Source: Aphrocallistes beatrix
Taxonomy: Eukaryota; Porifera; Hexactinellida; Sceptrulophora; Aphrocallistidae
Assembly (NCBI GenBank): GCA_963281255.1
Contig: OY725495.1
Location: 1,798,001-1,862,000, forward strand
Direction: 5' to 3'
DNA length: 64,000 nt
The notes below the pieces were generated by a model that worked only from the letters and a program-made list of their open reading frames with translations, had not been told where the DNA came from and made no database searches. Below, in pieces: positions 1-11,330 of this stretch. How positions within the stretch are numbered: the first letter of the stretch is position 1; every line of letters begins with the position of its first letter. The translations under genes were made by a program, and so were the position numbers.

Positions 1-59
1 TAATTGGTGACTGAGGCGTATGTATATGGTAGCATGTTTGCAGAGAAAAACGCGGCAAT

Positions 60-270
60 CAACATGCAAGAAAGATAGCACCTAACTTTACCTATTGCCA
101 AATGACATCTTTGTTGCTTTCAGCTCACTAAGGTTTTGCAAGATTGTAGGCCCATATTGCATTACCGAAGCAAAGTAATTTGGAGAAAAATGCAAATTGC
201 TAGGCCAAGTTTAGAACCCGAAACCTAAGTGCTCAAGCGCCTTAACCACTACACCACTCAAGCAGAGGAA
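60..270 (-). repeat. tRNA-derived SINE (head and part of body)
   Basis: Read on the minus strand, 246-260 gives TGAGTGGTGTAGTGG, matching an RNA polymerase III box A, and 211-225 gives GGTTTCGGGTTCTAA, a plausible degenerate box B. Spacing and order are those of a tRNA gene, but no cloverleaf can be completed, so a tRNA-derived SINE head fits better than a functional tRNA. The body downstream (towards lower coordinates) is AT-rich and I cannot place its tail; the left limit is approximate. Confidence 0.5.
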
Positions 271-529
271 ATTGTTTGATATCAATTTTTTTCTGGGCTA
301 TGATTAGGGTTGCAAAATTCCCGGTTTGAGTATGATAAGTTTTATACCTAATGAAGCTTGTAACAGAACTTAATTGTCAAACTGTACAATATTATAGTCG
401 GCACAGTAAAATCTTTGAATATTTCTCATTATTAAAGAAATTCAAAAATTCCCAAAATTCCCGGAAAGTTTCCCACTCTTTACAAACCTAGCTATGATAT
501 ATCATATTGAATTCAAATTTTGACCTAAT
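271..529. other. AT-rich sequence, nothing recognised
   Basis: No reading frame with coding character and no inverted repeat seen. It fills the gap between the SINE head and the first target-site duplication at 530. Confidence 0.4.
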
Positions 530-1512
530 CTTAAACCATAGCATTCTAATACACTAAGGCAATGGCGCAGACCTTTTTTTCTGGACCATGGATTGGTTAA
601 ACGAGCTAAGTGAATTTATCACTAATTATCAATTTAACATTTCTTCGCTTTCTATTTGTCCACCACACTTACTAAAGTCATATCATTGAGTCCAAAAGGT
701 TAAGTACTTAATAAATGAGCGTTTATAATCATAATATTAATTGCAAACAAACAAATACATTCGAAATAGATTCATAGCACAGCACGGCAAGACTAACAAT
801 TAGACACTAAGTACGAATAATAAATATTGAATTGGTGAATTACATGAATTAAAATTAGTAAACTGAGGGATGTTATGAAGAGAAGATATAAGATTAAGAA
901 AGATCAAAACGTTGTTATTCCGTTAGACATCACTTCTCTTTCTTCATCCTTTATCCGGTCTTGTCACACCATTCCTAAGAAAGAGAAGAATTATTATACT
1001 TCACAACAACACAATTCTCTCACACATATCAATCCATTTGTCATCAACTATGATTAAAATTAATACTAGTAATTTAGTACGAGTTGAACCGGGATAAAAC
1101 TGTTTTCGAAGAACTTGATAGTTAGCAATTTGATTAAAGTTTTATGGATAATACAAGTAGTAACGCAGTAGATAACAGCAATATATGGATACATAAGTGA
1201 CCCCTGTCTAATAAATATATGATAATTTATTGAGATCCCTTATCAGTTGTTAATTAATTTACCCTCGCCTGGCTATGTCTCAAAAGTATAAATAGAGAAA
1301 CTCCACTTTCATTTTCACTTTCAGTTCACTTTCAATGTACTTTCATTTTCACTTTCAACATTCCTAGCCAACCGCGGGTTAAATAGGTTAGATTTTTTGT
1401 ATAAGAGAAAACTGCACCACGTTATTTAGGTACTCAATTTGTGAATTATTAAATACATTTCATTAAAATCCCTGCAAACTATTCATGACCATTATCTCAT
1501 TATTTTATAATA

Positions 1513-1682
1513 TAGTAGAACTCGGTTAGTACGTACTCGGGATACAACGTACTTCGGCTTAGTACGTACTCATTTCTCTTTCCCAGAATTCATTTATTAT
1601 ATAGATTCCTATGTAATATCAACTCGGCTAGTACGTACTTTTTCCGCTTCCCGGAGGGGTACGTACTAACTGGGTTCTACTG
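1513..1682. mobile_element. 170-bp TA-flanked MITE, pogo/Tigger-like ends
   Basis: Inverted ends read (T/C)AGTAGAACTCGGTTAGTAC on the left and the complement of CAGTAGAACCCAGTTAGTAC on the right, with TA on both sides (1511-1512, 1683-1684). The GTACGTAC motif recurs internally. The short length, TA target and CAGT start point to a pogo/Tigger-derived non-autonomous element. It sits inside the 538-3304 element. Confidence 0.75.
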
Positions 1683-2035
1683 TATAATCAAGGCTGGTAA
1701 TTTGATATATAATTGACTACAAACATTCAATTCACGCATTGAAGTATCAATAACCATCAATATATTTTGAAATGCGGGTATTAGTAGTATATCGACTGTA
1801 TAACTCAATCTCTAGCAATACATCCTTGTACTTGAAATATAATGGGATACTGATCCCAAATGACAATCTATGCGGTAGCTAAATATTGATGCGGGCGAGG
1901 AGATAAAACACGGTCCCAATTAACAATCCAATACTAGGATTATTGGATTGTTGTTTAATCGAAAAAATATTTGAGATAATTGGATAATTGAAGTCGACGT
2001 TCACTATCCAAAATTTGACAATAAGAAATATTATA

Positions 2036-2211
2036 CAGTCAGGGTCGCGTATTGTGAACCACCAGGGGACCAAAAAATCTGTTCATAATATACTTCATAT
2101 TAAGCAAACTTGATTCAATACAAATCCTATCTAAAAAATGAAATTGGGACCAGGAGGTTAGTTCATAATAATGTTCATATTAAGCGGGTTCATAATAAAC
2201 GACCCTGACTG
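2036..2211. mobile_element. 176-bp TA-flanked MITE, copy A
   Basis: Terminal inverted repeats begin CAGTCAGGGTCG at both ends, flanked by TA (2034-2035 and 2212-2213). A second copy of the same family lies in opposite orientation at 18777-18961, sharing internal blocks such as GGGACCA next to TGTTCATAAT. No coding capacity. Confidence 0.85.
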
Positions 2212-3350
2212 TAGTTTGAACTAGATATCTGACAATATAAGCTGAAATGATGTTTTATTCAGTTTTAATGGGTCATTTTGTATTCGAGCCTGTTAGTAAA
2301 TATAGGTTTCTGAAATAATGATCTTAATTTTAAAAAAAGTTATTGGACACATGAGCTATCCAGGGGTTTCGTTGGTCGAGCGTCGAGGTCGCTAAGCTAA
2401 GAAAGAATGTCTGAAAATGAACTAAGAACTTATCTACCTATTCTTCGTTGTCAGTTATGCTCTTAGTAGAGTAGGCAGATTCCATCAGCAATCGTTCAGT
2501 GTGGTCCAAAGATAGTCCTTTAGGCTTGGAATTCCATTCAGAAAGATAGGAAGGGTAGTCGGGGAATATACTGGGTACTGAAGTTTTCTTTAGAGCTATT
2601 CTATCCTGGAAACTGTAACAGTACGAAGCCCGTCATTGTAGGAAATGGTTTCTCGATGTCATCTGGTTTGAAATAATGTATACATATCTAAACGGTGTGT
2701 AGAAGTGTAAATGTGACAATCAGTTAATACGTACACATAAATGATAGAAACTTGCTCACATCAGCGTGTTTACTTCCTAGTCTTTCCGTGGGCGTGGAAT
2801 TACCCTAAACGATTCTTTGGGAAATGAAAAGCAGAGGGATATTCTGCTTCACTTTTATAGTTGGACTTGCAGCCTGGAACAACACAGGACATGTCGTTCC
2901 GGATGAGTAATAAAGATTGATGATATGCTTATGTGGAGTGTTTCGGATCAACTTTGAGTTGTGTATAGGAAAATACAGTGATTTGTAAAACTTTACAACA
3001 AGGTAGCAAATAAATATATAATTCATGTGGTTGATTTTAAAACAAAACAAGTAAGTAGTATGTTAATATATAAGTAATATGGTTGCTTAAAATTAGTTTA
3101 ACCACAAATTCTCTACAGTGCCATCCTCGAACCAATTTAAAGAAAATCGATGCAGTATTAATTAAAAGGATCATTATATAATATACGAAGTTATATACCA
3201 GCATAATCCTACCATTTTCAGAAAAATTCATTTAGCTCGTTTAACCAATCCATGGTCCAGAAAAAAAGATCTGCGCCATTGCCTTAGTGTATTAGAATGC
3301 TATGCTTAAACCTATCCTTTGTGGCAGCGTTACTCAAAATCTAATCATCA

Positions 3351-6300
3351 TCCTTACTATTAAAACTCGATTAATATTTATATATCTATATCTATATCTA
3401 TATATATCTGTAACGAATTGATTGAAGAAACTGCCAGGCACATAAAGCTGATTTTTGGCATGTGAAAGTCTTTTGGCTATGGCTCCAGTAAGTTCTGAGC
3501 TCAGTGCAAAATGTCGTCTCATCATGGAATTATGACGCCATTGTCACATTTTTAAAAGTTAAGCAATACAGTTATTCGGGCATAACTCAGCCATTATAGG
3601 AGATAGAAGGCTGAAATTCTAATAGAATCTGTATACTAGCATACCTCACATATGATGCAACTATCATCAAAAAATGATGACTCACTTTATAATGACATCA
3701 TCATTACTCAACAAAATTTTAAAAATTGATAAATTTTGTAATTTTTCGTGCGATATCGATTATAACAGTAGGACAAACGTGTTTAGAGATGCTATCCCCC
3801 ATATAATTAATCAATTTGACTCCAGGCGCGTCCGGCGAGCACAAAGTGTCCGCCAGCCGCGCAACGCAAGCAACCGAAGGGCACTTGTCCTTACTATTAA
3901 AACTCGATTAATATTTATTTGTGTATATATACATACAAGCGAGCTTTGCTTGCTTGCACTGCGCGGCAGGCGGACACTTTGTGTCGCCAGAGGGTCCCTT
4001 CAGTCGCCTGGGGTCACATTGGTTATTTATAAGGGAGATAACATCTCTAAATACGTCTGTCCTACTGTTATAATCTATATCCCACGAAAAAGCACTAAAT
4101 TTATCAATTTTCAAAATTTTTATGAGTAATGATGACGTCATAACAAAGTGATGCGTTATCAATTTTTGATGATAGTTACATCATACGTGAGGTATGTTAG
4201 TATACAGATTCTATTAAAATTTCAGCATTCTATCTCCTATAATGGCTGAGTTATGCTCGAATAACTGTATTGCTTAACTTTTAAAAATGTGACAATGACG
4301 TCATAATTCCATGATGAGTCGACATTTTGCTCTGAACTCAGAACTTCCTGGAGCCATACCCAAAAGACTCCCACATGCCAAAAATCAGCTTTCTACGTTC
4401 CGCAGTTTCTTCAATCAATTCATTATAGGGATATAGTGTATATAAATAAATAAATAAATACGTAAATAAATAAATGTACTACATACATTGATCGAGTTTT
4501 AATATTAAGGATATACGTATATATATATATATATCTGTAACGAATTGATTGACGAAAATGCAAGGCCCAGAAGGCTGATTTTTGAAATGTATGAGTCTTT
4601 TGGCTATGGCTCCAGTAAGTTCTGATCTCAGAGCAAAATGTCAACTCATCATGGAATTATGACGTCAATGTAACATTTTTAAAAGTTAAGCAACACAATA
4701 ATTCGAGTATAACTCAGCCATTATAGGAGATAGAAGGCTGAAATTTTAATAGAATATGTATACTAACATGTCTCACATATGATGTAACTATCATCAAAAA
4801 TGATGGCTCATCACTTTATTATGACGTCATCATTATGCATCAAAAATTTTTAAATTGAAAAATTTTGTTATTTTTCGAGTGATATCGATTATAACAGTTG
4901 ATCAGACATATTTAGAGATGCTATCTCCCTTATAATGAACCAAAGTGACCCCAGGCGACCGAAGGGAGTGTCCGTCAGCCGCGCAGCGCAAGCAAGCGAA
5001 GCGAGCTTGTGTTAAATAATCTCGTTTATAAATACGTTCCGTTATTTCATCTACAAAATCACTCTTCGATTTTAAATGCATTTTCAAAAGTCGAATCCGG
5101 TTATTTTGAGAATAAAATCATTTGGTTGTTTTTTTTTAACCGGGATATCTTTTGATATAACAAGCGCGCTTCGCTTTAATGCGCTGTGTGGCTGGCGGAC
5201 ACTTTGTGTCCGCCAGAGGCGCCTTTAGGCGCATGGAGTCGCATTAATTAATTACAATGGAGCTAAAAATCTCTAAAACGTCTTTCCTACCGTTATATTC
5301 GATATTGCGCGAAAAATCGCCAAATTTGTCAATTTTTGAAATTTTTGTTGCGTAAAGATGACGTCATGACAGAGTGATAAGTTTTCATTTTTTCATGATA
5401 GCTACATCATATGTTAAGTATATTAATATACACATTTCCTTAAAGTTTCACTCTTCTATCACCTAAAATGACTGAGTTATAACCAAAAAACTGAAATTTC
5501 TAATTACATAAAAGGGTGACAATGACGTCATAATTTCCATGATGATTCGACATTTTCGCATTAGGTCAGAACCTAGTGGAGTCATACCCAAAATACTCCA
5601 AATGCCAAAAATCAGCTTTCTGTGCCTAGCAATTTCTTCAATCTATTCGTTGCATATATATAAGCGCACTTCGCTTGCTTGCGCTGCGCGGCTGGCGTGC
5701 ACTTTGTGTCCACCGGAAACCCTTTTAGGCGCCTGGGCTAACATTGATTAATTATAAGCTAGATAATAATCGATATCACTCGAAAAATCACCAAATGTGT
5801 CAACCTTTCAAATTTTAAAGCATCCTTACTATTAAAACTCGATTAACGTGTGTGTTTGTATATATATCTGCAACGAATTGATTGAAGAAACTACCAGGTA
5901 GAGGAAGCTGATTTTTGACATGTGGGAGTCTTTTCATCATTACAAATAAAATTTTTAAAAATTGACACATTTGGTGATCTTTCGTCCGATATATATTACA
6001 AGCGCGCTTTGCTTTTTTCAGCTGTGCGGCTGGCGGACAATTTGTGTCCGCCGGAGGCGCCCTTTGGGCGCCTGTGGTCACCATTGATTAATTATATTGG
6101 AGATAGCATCTCTAATTACGTCTGTCCTACTGTTATAATCGATATCGCACGAAAAATCACCAAATTTTTCAATTTTTCAATTTGATTACGTCACAACAGA
6201 GTAATGAGTCATCATTTTTTTGATGTAGTTGTACCATATGTGGGATATATTAATATGCATATTCTATTAAAATTTTACCCTTGTATCTCCTATAATGGCT

Positions 6301-7030
6301 GAGTTATGCTCGAATAACTGTATTTCTTAACCTTTCAAAATGCGACAATGACGTCATAATTCCATGATGAGTCGACATTTTCGTCTGAGCTCAGAACTTA
6401 GTGGAGCCATAGCCAAAAGACTCCCACATTCCCAAAACCAGCTTTCTGTATCTAGCAGTTTCTTCAATCAATTCGTTTCATTGATATATATAAATATATA
6501 CACGCACAAACAAACAAACAAACAAACAAACATTAATCGAGTTTTATTAGTAAGGATAACAGTAGGACAGACGTATTTAGAGATGTTATCTCCCTTACAG
6601 TGAATCAATGTGACACTAGGCGACCGAAGGGAGCGTCGGGCGGACACTTTGTGTCAGCCAGCCGCGCAGCGCAAGCAAGTGAAGCGCGCTTGTAATGATG
6701 ATAGCATAACAGAGGGGTGATGGGTCATCCTTTTTTGCTGAAAGTTTTATCATATTTGAGATATATTAATATACACATTCTATTAGAAATTCAATCTTAT
6801 ATCACCTATAATGGCTGATTTATAGTCGAAAAACTTGGAATTTCTATTTATAAAAGAGGTGACAATGACGTCATAATTCTATGATGATTCCACATTTTCG
6901 TCTCAGGTCAGGACTTATCGGAGCCATGGTCAAAAGACTCATACATGCCAAAAATCTGCTCTCTGTGCCTATCAGTTTCTTCAATCAATTCGTTACTGAT
7001 ATATATCTATAAACATTAATCTAGTTTGAA
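3351..7030. repeat. HT-repeat array: nine full or partial copies
   Basis: Forward (F) means GC-rich hairpin end on the left; R is the reverse. Copies: R 3351-3888; a 5' stub at 3889-3934 leading into F 3935-4512; R 4513-5010; F 5160-5660; F 5661-5820 (truncated); R 5821-5999 (internal deletion); F 6000-6557; R 6558-6693 (3' part); F 6694-7030 (lacks the GC end). The non-GC end reads TCCTTACTATTAAAACTCG, followed by a variable microsatellite: (TA)n, (AAAT)n at about 4440, (AAAC)n at about 6510. The core carries TGACGTCA sites. The GC end has two hairpins, for example 5194-5214 (9-bp stem, TTT loop) and 6056-6072 (7-bp stem, TTT loop), then a GCGCAGCGCAAGCAAGCG motif. 5011-5159 is unrelated AT-rich filler. 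Short open frames here are not genes. Class uncertain; see findings. Confidence 0.85.
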
Positions 7031-7142
7031 AGACTGCACCCCACCCCGTCAAATCTTTACCTTTTACTTTGATGACCTTGCCTCCACATATCCTCCTTTC
7101 TCCCTATTTCCTAGATCAAGGCCCACCTAACAGAACCCAACA

Positions 7143-7175
7143 TTGGCGTACCGTGGGGGGGGCGGCAAATTGCAT
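7143..7175 (+). repeat. Candidate left terminus of the hAT element
   Basis: CATTGGCGTACCGTGGGG resembles a decayed hAT terminal repeat (CAGTGGCGTA...). It lies about 400 bp upstream of the transposase pseudogene. No matching right end or 8-bp duplication was found, so the right side is probably lost. Confidence 0.35.
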
Positions 7176-7551
7176 TTACAACTTTAAATTAAATTTTCCT
7201 AATGCATGTAGAAACCCAGTGTTGAATTAAATTGATCAAAGTTTATTGTCTGTTGACAATTTGCACTATTGCCAATTCACAAATAACAATTGATAACTGC
7301 ACTTCTATAATTAAGAATCCCTCTAAATCAATTGTAATGATTTCAATTTCTGAAATAATTAAAACATATATTAGTATACCAACAACAACCCTACTGTAAT
7401 AACATAATAACATGAGAGTCATAATACTTGTAGAAGTGATATTATTAACTGTAAGAAATATAAATGACAATATTAAGTCGCATTTATAGATTTCTTGCGT
7501 GTTAAATAAATTAACTATTCAGATGTCATCATAAAATTGCAATTTCAAATA
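7176..7551. other. AT-rich leader before hAT pseudogene
   Basis: No gene on either strand; the minus-strand frame at 7243-7470 lacks coding character. Presumably the 5' non-coding part of the hAT element. Confidence 0.35.
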
Positions 7552-9016
7552 ATGAGCAGCAGTATTAAGAGGGTAAAGCTGAGTGGTGCTGCCTACAAAA
7601 GGCAACGAGAAAAGCGTAAAGAAGAAAATCAGCGCTCTGCACGTACAATGCACAATTTCTTGCTGCCTGTTGAGTCTGTAACGGTTCCAGTTCCTGATAT
7701 ATCTTTTGTAGAAAGCCCTACGATTGATTCCAATCTTGATGAGACTATAGCTAGCTCTTCAGTCAGATACACAGTTGGGATAGAATCCAATTCAGAGGAA
7801 TCAGATTCAATGACGGGACCTGAATCCGAAATACATGATGTTGATATAGTAGATCCTGATATCTTTCATGATGCTGGAGTTTGGAATATACCATTATCTG
7901 CCCCTATTCGGATCGAACTCGTATCCCGTGGGCCAGTAGATCTTCAAAACAAAGAGGGGCCATTTATATCACTAGAAAAACCTGGTTCAAGAGGAGAGAA
8001 TAGGACTCTTAGCAAGGAATGGTTTTATCGTATCTTAGAAAATGGTGAGAAAGTACTGAGATCTTGGATGTTGTATTCTCCAATTAGTGGATGTCTATAT
8101 TGTTTTTGCTGTCGCTTATTTTTGAGAAGTCCGATAGATCAAACACAAAGTGCTTTTGCACTAAACGGGTTCCGAATGTGGTGGAAACTTAATCCTAAAG
8201 TTAATGATCATGAAAAAAGTCGTGAACACCTGTTAGCATTTGTGAGTTGGAAAGAACTGGCAATGCGGTTGGACAAGGCTCAAACATTGGACAGGGATCA
8301 ACAGGGACGAATAGAATCACAAAAAAAGAGGTGGGCCAATATTCTTCATCGTATTATTGATGCAATTCTATTTTTGACTAAACAGAATCTCGCGGACACA
8401 GGGAGTTCCTTGATGGAGAAGGCAATCCTGGAATCCTTCATTGATTTTATTCAATTCAAAGGGATAACAGCTGAGGAAATAACGAAGGTTATTCTGCAAA
8501 AATTGAGCGAAGACGGATTAAACATAGAAGATTGTCGAGGACAAAACGCGGCTACTATGGCTGGAATCCACAATGGTGTGCAACAGCGGATCCGTAATGT
8601 GAATCCAAAGGCTGAGTTTGTCGCATGCACAAATCACAGTCTCAATCTAGCAGGAGTTCATGCAGCTGAAGAGACCATCAACTCTATCACATTCTTTGGA
8701 ACTGTAGAAATAGTTTATTCTTTCTTTTCTTCCTCCACTCATCGATGGGACATATTGCAAGCATTTGCGCCAAAAAGAGTGAAGCGAATAGTGCAAACTC
8801 GTTGGAGTGCCAGAAATAACGCAGTGAGTGTGCTATGTAACTATTTCCCTGAAGTGTTAGAAGTCTTGGAGAAACTTACGGGAGCAGAGGAGAATTTCGA
8901 CACAAGGTCAGGTGCAGGTATCCTCAGGTATCAGCTTAAATACATTCCCATTTTTCTGTCACCTGGGATTATGGGGGAAGATTCTCCCTGAAGTTGATGA
9001 CGTCCAGAAATATCTA

Positions 9017-9606
9017 CAGGGTGATCCATAAGTTCTGCAACAAATTTTGCTGAAGTATTATACTTACACGAGTAGATCTAACATCCGACATTTTGTTTTA
9101 CTTGAAAATTCTAAGGATTATTTTAATTATTTTGCAATCCAATTGCCTGTATTTCTGAATATATTGGCTAAGGTGGATCAAAAATGTTTGTGTGTTTAGA
9201 AAAAAGAGAAAAATCAAAAGAAAAAAATCTCGAATGCTATATATACATTCTATGATCATACTTTAAAAATTGTTGTTCTTATTGGTGATTTCCCGTCTAT
9301 AAACTAAAAGAAATAATCCTATTTTAGTATTTTGAATTAATAACTGACTGTAGGAACATATACATATATTTAATCAGGAGAAAAAAGTTATTTTCGAACT
9401 TGACATTTTTGAGGTCAGATTATTGGAGTCCCGGGTATATAATATTTCAAAAATTTGTTTTAAAATATTTTGCGCAATAAATAGTGTTCATTTTTAACTA
9501 GAAGGGTGGTAGATTCCATAGTTACAATTTGCAAACCGATTAAACTAAATTATCAGTCCAATCAATGAAGCAAAATTTATTGTTGCAGAACTTTTGGATC
9601 ACCCTA
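9017..9606. mobile_element. 590-bp TA-flanked mariner-like MITE inside hAT pseudogene
   Basis: Inverted ends read CAGGGTGATCCATAAGTTCT (left) and, complemented, TAGGGTGATCCAAAAGTTCT (right), with TA at 9015-9016 and 9607-9608. Joining the flanks across a single TA restores the transposase reading ...VQKYLQTKG, so this is a clean insertion. The interior is AT-rich without a transposase frame. Confidence 0.88.
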
Positions 9607-9839
9607 TACAGACCAAAGGACTCGGATTAGATCAATCTGTTTTTAAAATCCACTCACTTCGATAGTTTCTGGATGATGGACGAGATCGACTGGTTGAGGA
9701 ATCTATTATTTATGCGATCGCCAGATGCAATAACGCAACGTGTGAGAAAGCGAAAAGGATTAGATGGTGTGGCGATTAATGATGAAAATATTACTTTCCA
9801 AGAAGAGCTACGACGAGAGTTGTTTCAAGTGGTGGACAA

Positions 9840-9919
9840 ATTAAGGAATGAAATAACAAACGCTTTGAACAGATGGACACATTAAGGAATGAAAACAAAC
9901 GCTTTGAACAGATGGACAC
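9840..9919 (+). repeat. Tandem duplication of a 39-41 bp segment
   Basis: The segment starting ATTAAGGAATGAAA and ending CAGATGGACAC occurs twice (9840-9880 and 9881-9919). The second copy is two bases shorter. It lies within the decayed hAT coding region and shifts its frame. Confidence 0.85.
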
Positions 9920-10475
9920 AATTAACAAAAAATTTGGGTTTCTCCAACTTGAAATTATCATGGATACAAACCGGGACAAATTTATCGAACAAAGCATCAA
10001 TGCCCTCGCTGATGTATATAATGAAGTCGATGGTGATGAATTGGAACTTGAAATTCATAGACTTAGGAGATATGTGTTAGTCTCGCGTAATAATAATCAA
10101 GGTGTCATTTGCGGAAATTGCACTATTCCTGCTCTACTGCAATGGATGGTCAAATGAGGATTTATAGAGTCCCTTCCAAATCTTATTATCGCGATTCGAA
10201 TATTTCTGACCATGAGTATCAGCGTTGCAAGTTGCGAAAGAAGTTTTTCGAAGTTAAAACTAATAAAGAATTATCTGCGATCGACAATGAGTCAAATTCG
10301 GTTAACAAGCATTGCAATCTTGTCGATAGAGAGAGACATAACAGATAATACTAATTTTGATGATGTTATCAATGAATTCGCAGCATTGAAAGCGAGAAGA
10401 ACTATTTGTTAACCATTTGTAGAGAGTTATTAGAATATTGTTAAGCAATCCAGCCCCCATTCATTTATCATCTAA

Positions 10476-10676
10476 CCACCCATCGCGCAAACAGCTTTTT
10501 GGATCATTTATGCTGCAGTCCACAGATCCTCCAAGCTATCTTCCCACCCAAGAGAAGCCCTTGCATACTATTTCTCTCGCTACCTCCCCGCACTAACCCA
10601 AGCTGGACACAACGCCTCTGATATTGCAGCATCTATAACAGATCTATTCTATTTCCCCTCCATCACTGAGAAGTAA
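10476..10676 (+). pseudogene. Coding-like relic, unidentified
   Basis: An open stretch of 66 codons without ATG reads PPIAQTAFWIIYAAVHRSSK and continues through a tyrosine/arginine-rich segment to a TAA at 10674. The stretch is C-rich, unlike its surroundings, as is the sequence on to about 10860 and the stretch just left of the hAT element (7030-7140). That suggests the hAT element may have inserted into an older, pyrimidine-rich element. I do not recognise the family. It could be a fragment of a retroelement protein. Confidence 0.3.
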
Positions 10677-10989
10677 CCCCTCCCGAACTCTTTCCCAATC
10701 TCTTACTATTACTCTCAGACTCGCCCCACCCGACATTAGCTTCAACCCATAGCCAAGATCCCATTTCACTTGGTTCCTAAACTTCCCCTCGCATCCCTAG
10801 AAGCCACTATTTCCAGAAGTTTCCCAAAATTTTACCAAACCCACCACTATACCTCTTGTCGAAAACGCTGTAGAATTTGTGATAAATAAACATCAACTAT
10901 TATACTAGAATTTTCTAAACTAGGACGCATAAAAATCAAGCTATGTTCATCTGGGACCATAATGACCTGGTTTTAGGTAGATAAATAAG

Positions 10990-11330
10990 TGATAACTTAT
11001 CTTGCATTTCCAGGAAGGGGTTAACCTTGAATCTCTCTTTTTTTCTGCATCAGATCTCAGGCTAAGTTTCAAAGCTTGATTGAGGAACTCGTCATCTTTT
11101 GAGTCGAGAGACCGACGACTTCGCTTAGCTGCAGATTGGGAGTAGTATGAGGGACATCCTGGTAGAAAGACTGGTAGAGCATCATCCTTCAGCTTTGGGT
11201 TCACTCTAGGGATTTCGCGAAAAGTACCATCTCTATTGGGAACCTTGTGTGTGAACTCGATATATTTATTCCTAAAGTGCTTAACGCAGACGTAAACAGC
11301 CTTTAACTCGTATATATCATCTCTGCGTAG
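10990..11330 (-). pseudogene. THAP-domain protein fragment
   Basis: Minus-strand translation contains VYVCVKHFRNKYIEFTHKV, then FREIPRVNPKLKDDALPVFL and CPSYYS. The C..HF pair, the PR..P.L and the A(V)P(T)-like motif in this order are the second half of a THAP zinc finger, a DNA-binding domain common in P-element-like and other animal transposases and in THAP host proteins. The first C-x2-4-C of the finger is not visible and no transposase core follows, so this is a fragment. A short basic and acidic tail (SDAEKK) ends near 10990. Confidence 0.55.

Larger units (their letters stand above)
538..3304. mobile_element. 2.77-kb non-coding DNA transposon with 8-bp TSD
   Basis: The ends are nearly perfect inverted repeats of about 85 bp (538-622 and 3221-3304, beginning ATAGCATTCTAATACACTA). 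They are flanked by the direct repeat CTTAAACC at 530-537 and 3305-3312. An 8-bp duplication fits hAT, P or Merlin elements; the termini are not hAT-like (no CAGNG). No transposase frame is visible inside, so this is a non-autonomous copy. Its interior carries two later MITE insertions at 1513-1682 and 2036-2211; the remaining interior (623-1512, 2215-3220) is AT-rich and otherwise featureless. Confidence 0.8.
7552..10412 (+). pseudogene. hAT transposase pseudogene, ZMYM/TTF type (DUF4371 + hATC)
   Basis: The start is taken at 7552 (MSSSIKRV), not the upstream in-frame Met at 7537. The first 480 residues hold a basic N-terminus, an acidic linker and a TTF-type zinc finger around SGCLYCFCCRLF, followed by the GFRMWWKLNP and HEKSREH motifs. 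Then comes the rear half of a DUF4371 RNase-H fold (CRGQNAATMAG, ACTNHSLNLAG). The front half of DUF4371 is missing after about residue 285, an internal deletion. A frameshift near 8960 ends the first frame at 8991. Coding similarity resumes after the MITE (9017-9606), with an in-frame stop near 9663. The hAT C-terminal dimerisation motif follows at 10215-10400 (SVASCERSFSKLKLIKNY, then KARRT). A roughly 40-bp tandem duplication lies at 9840-9919. Such proteins cut and paste hAT elements; this copy is dead. Confidence 0.85.

Noticed and set aside
200-270. Functional tRNA gene
   Set aside because: Box A and B words are present but the acceptor and anticodon stems do not pair.
3351-7030. CRISPR-like array
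   Set aside because: Repeats are 500-bp transposon-like copies in both orientations with homologous, not unique, interiors.
3351-7030. Canonical Helitron
   Set aside because: One end starts TC, but the other ends GCGCTTGT or similar rather than CTRR, and A|T insertion could not be shown.
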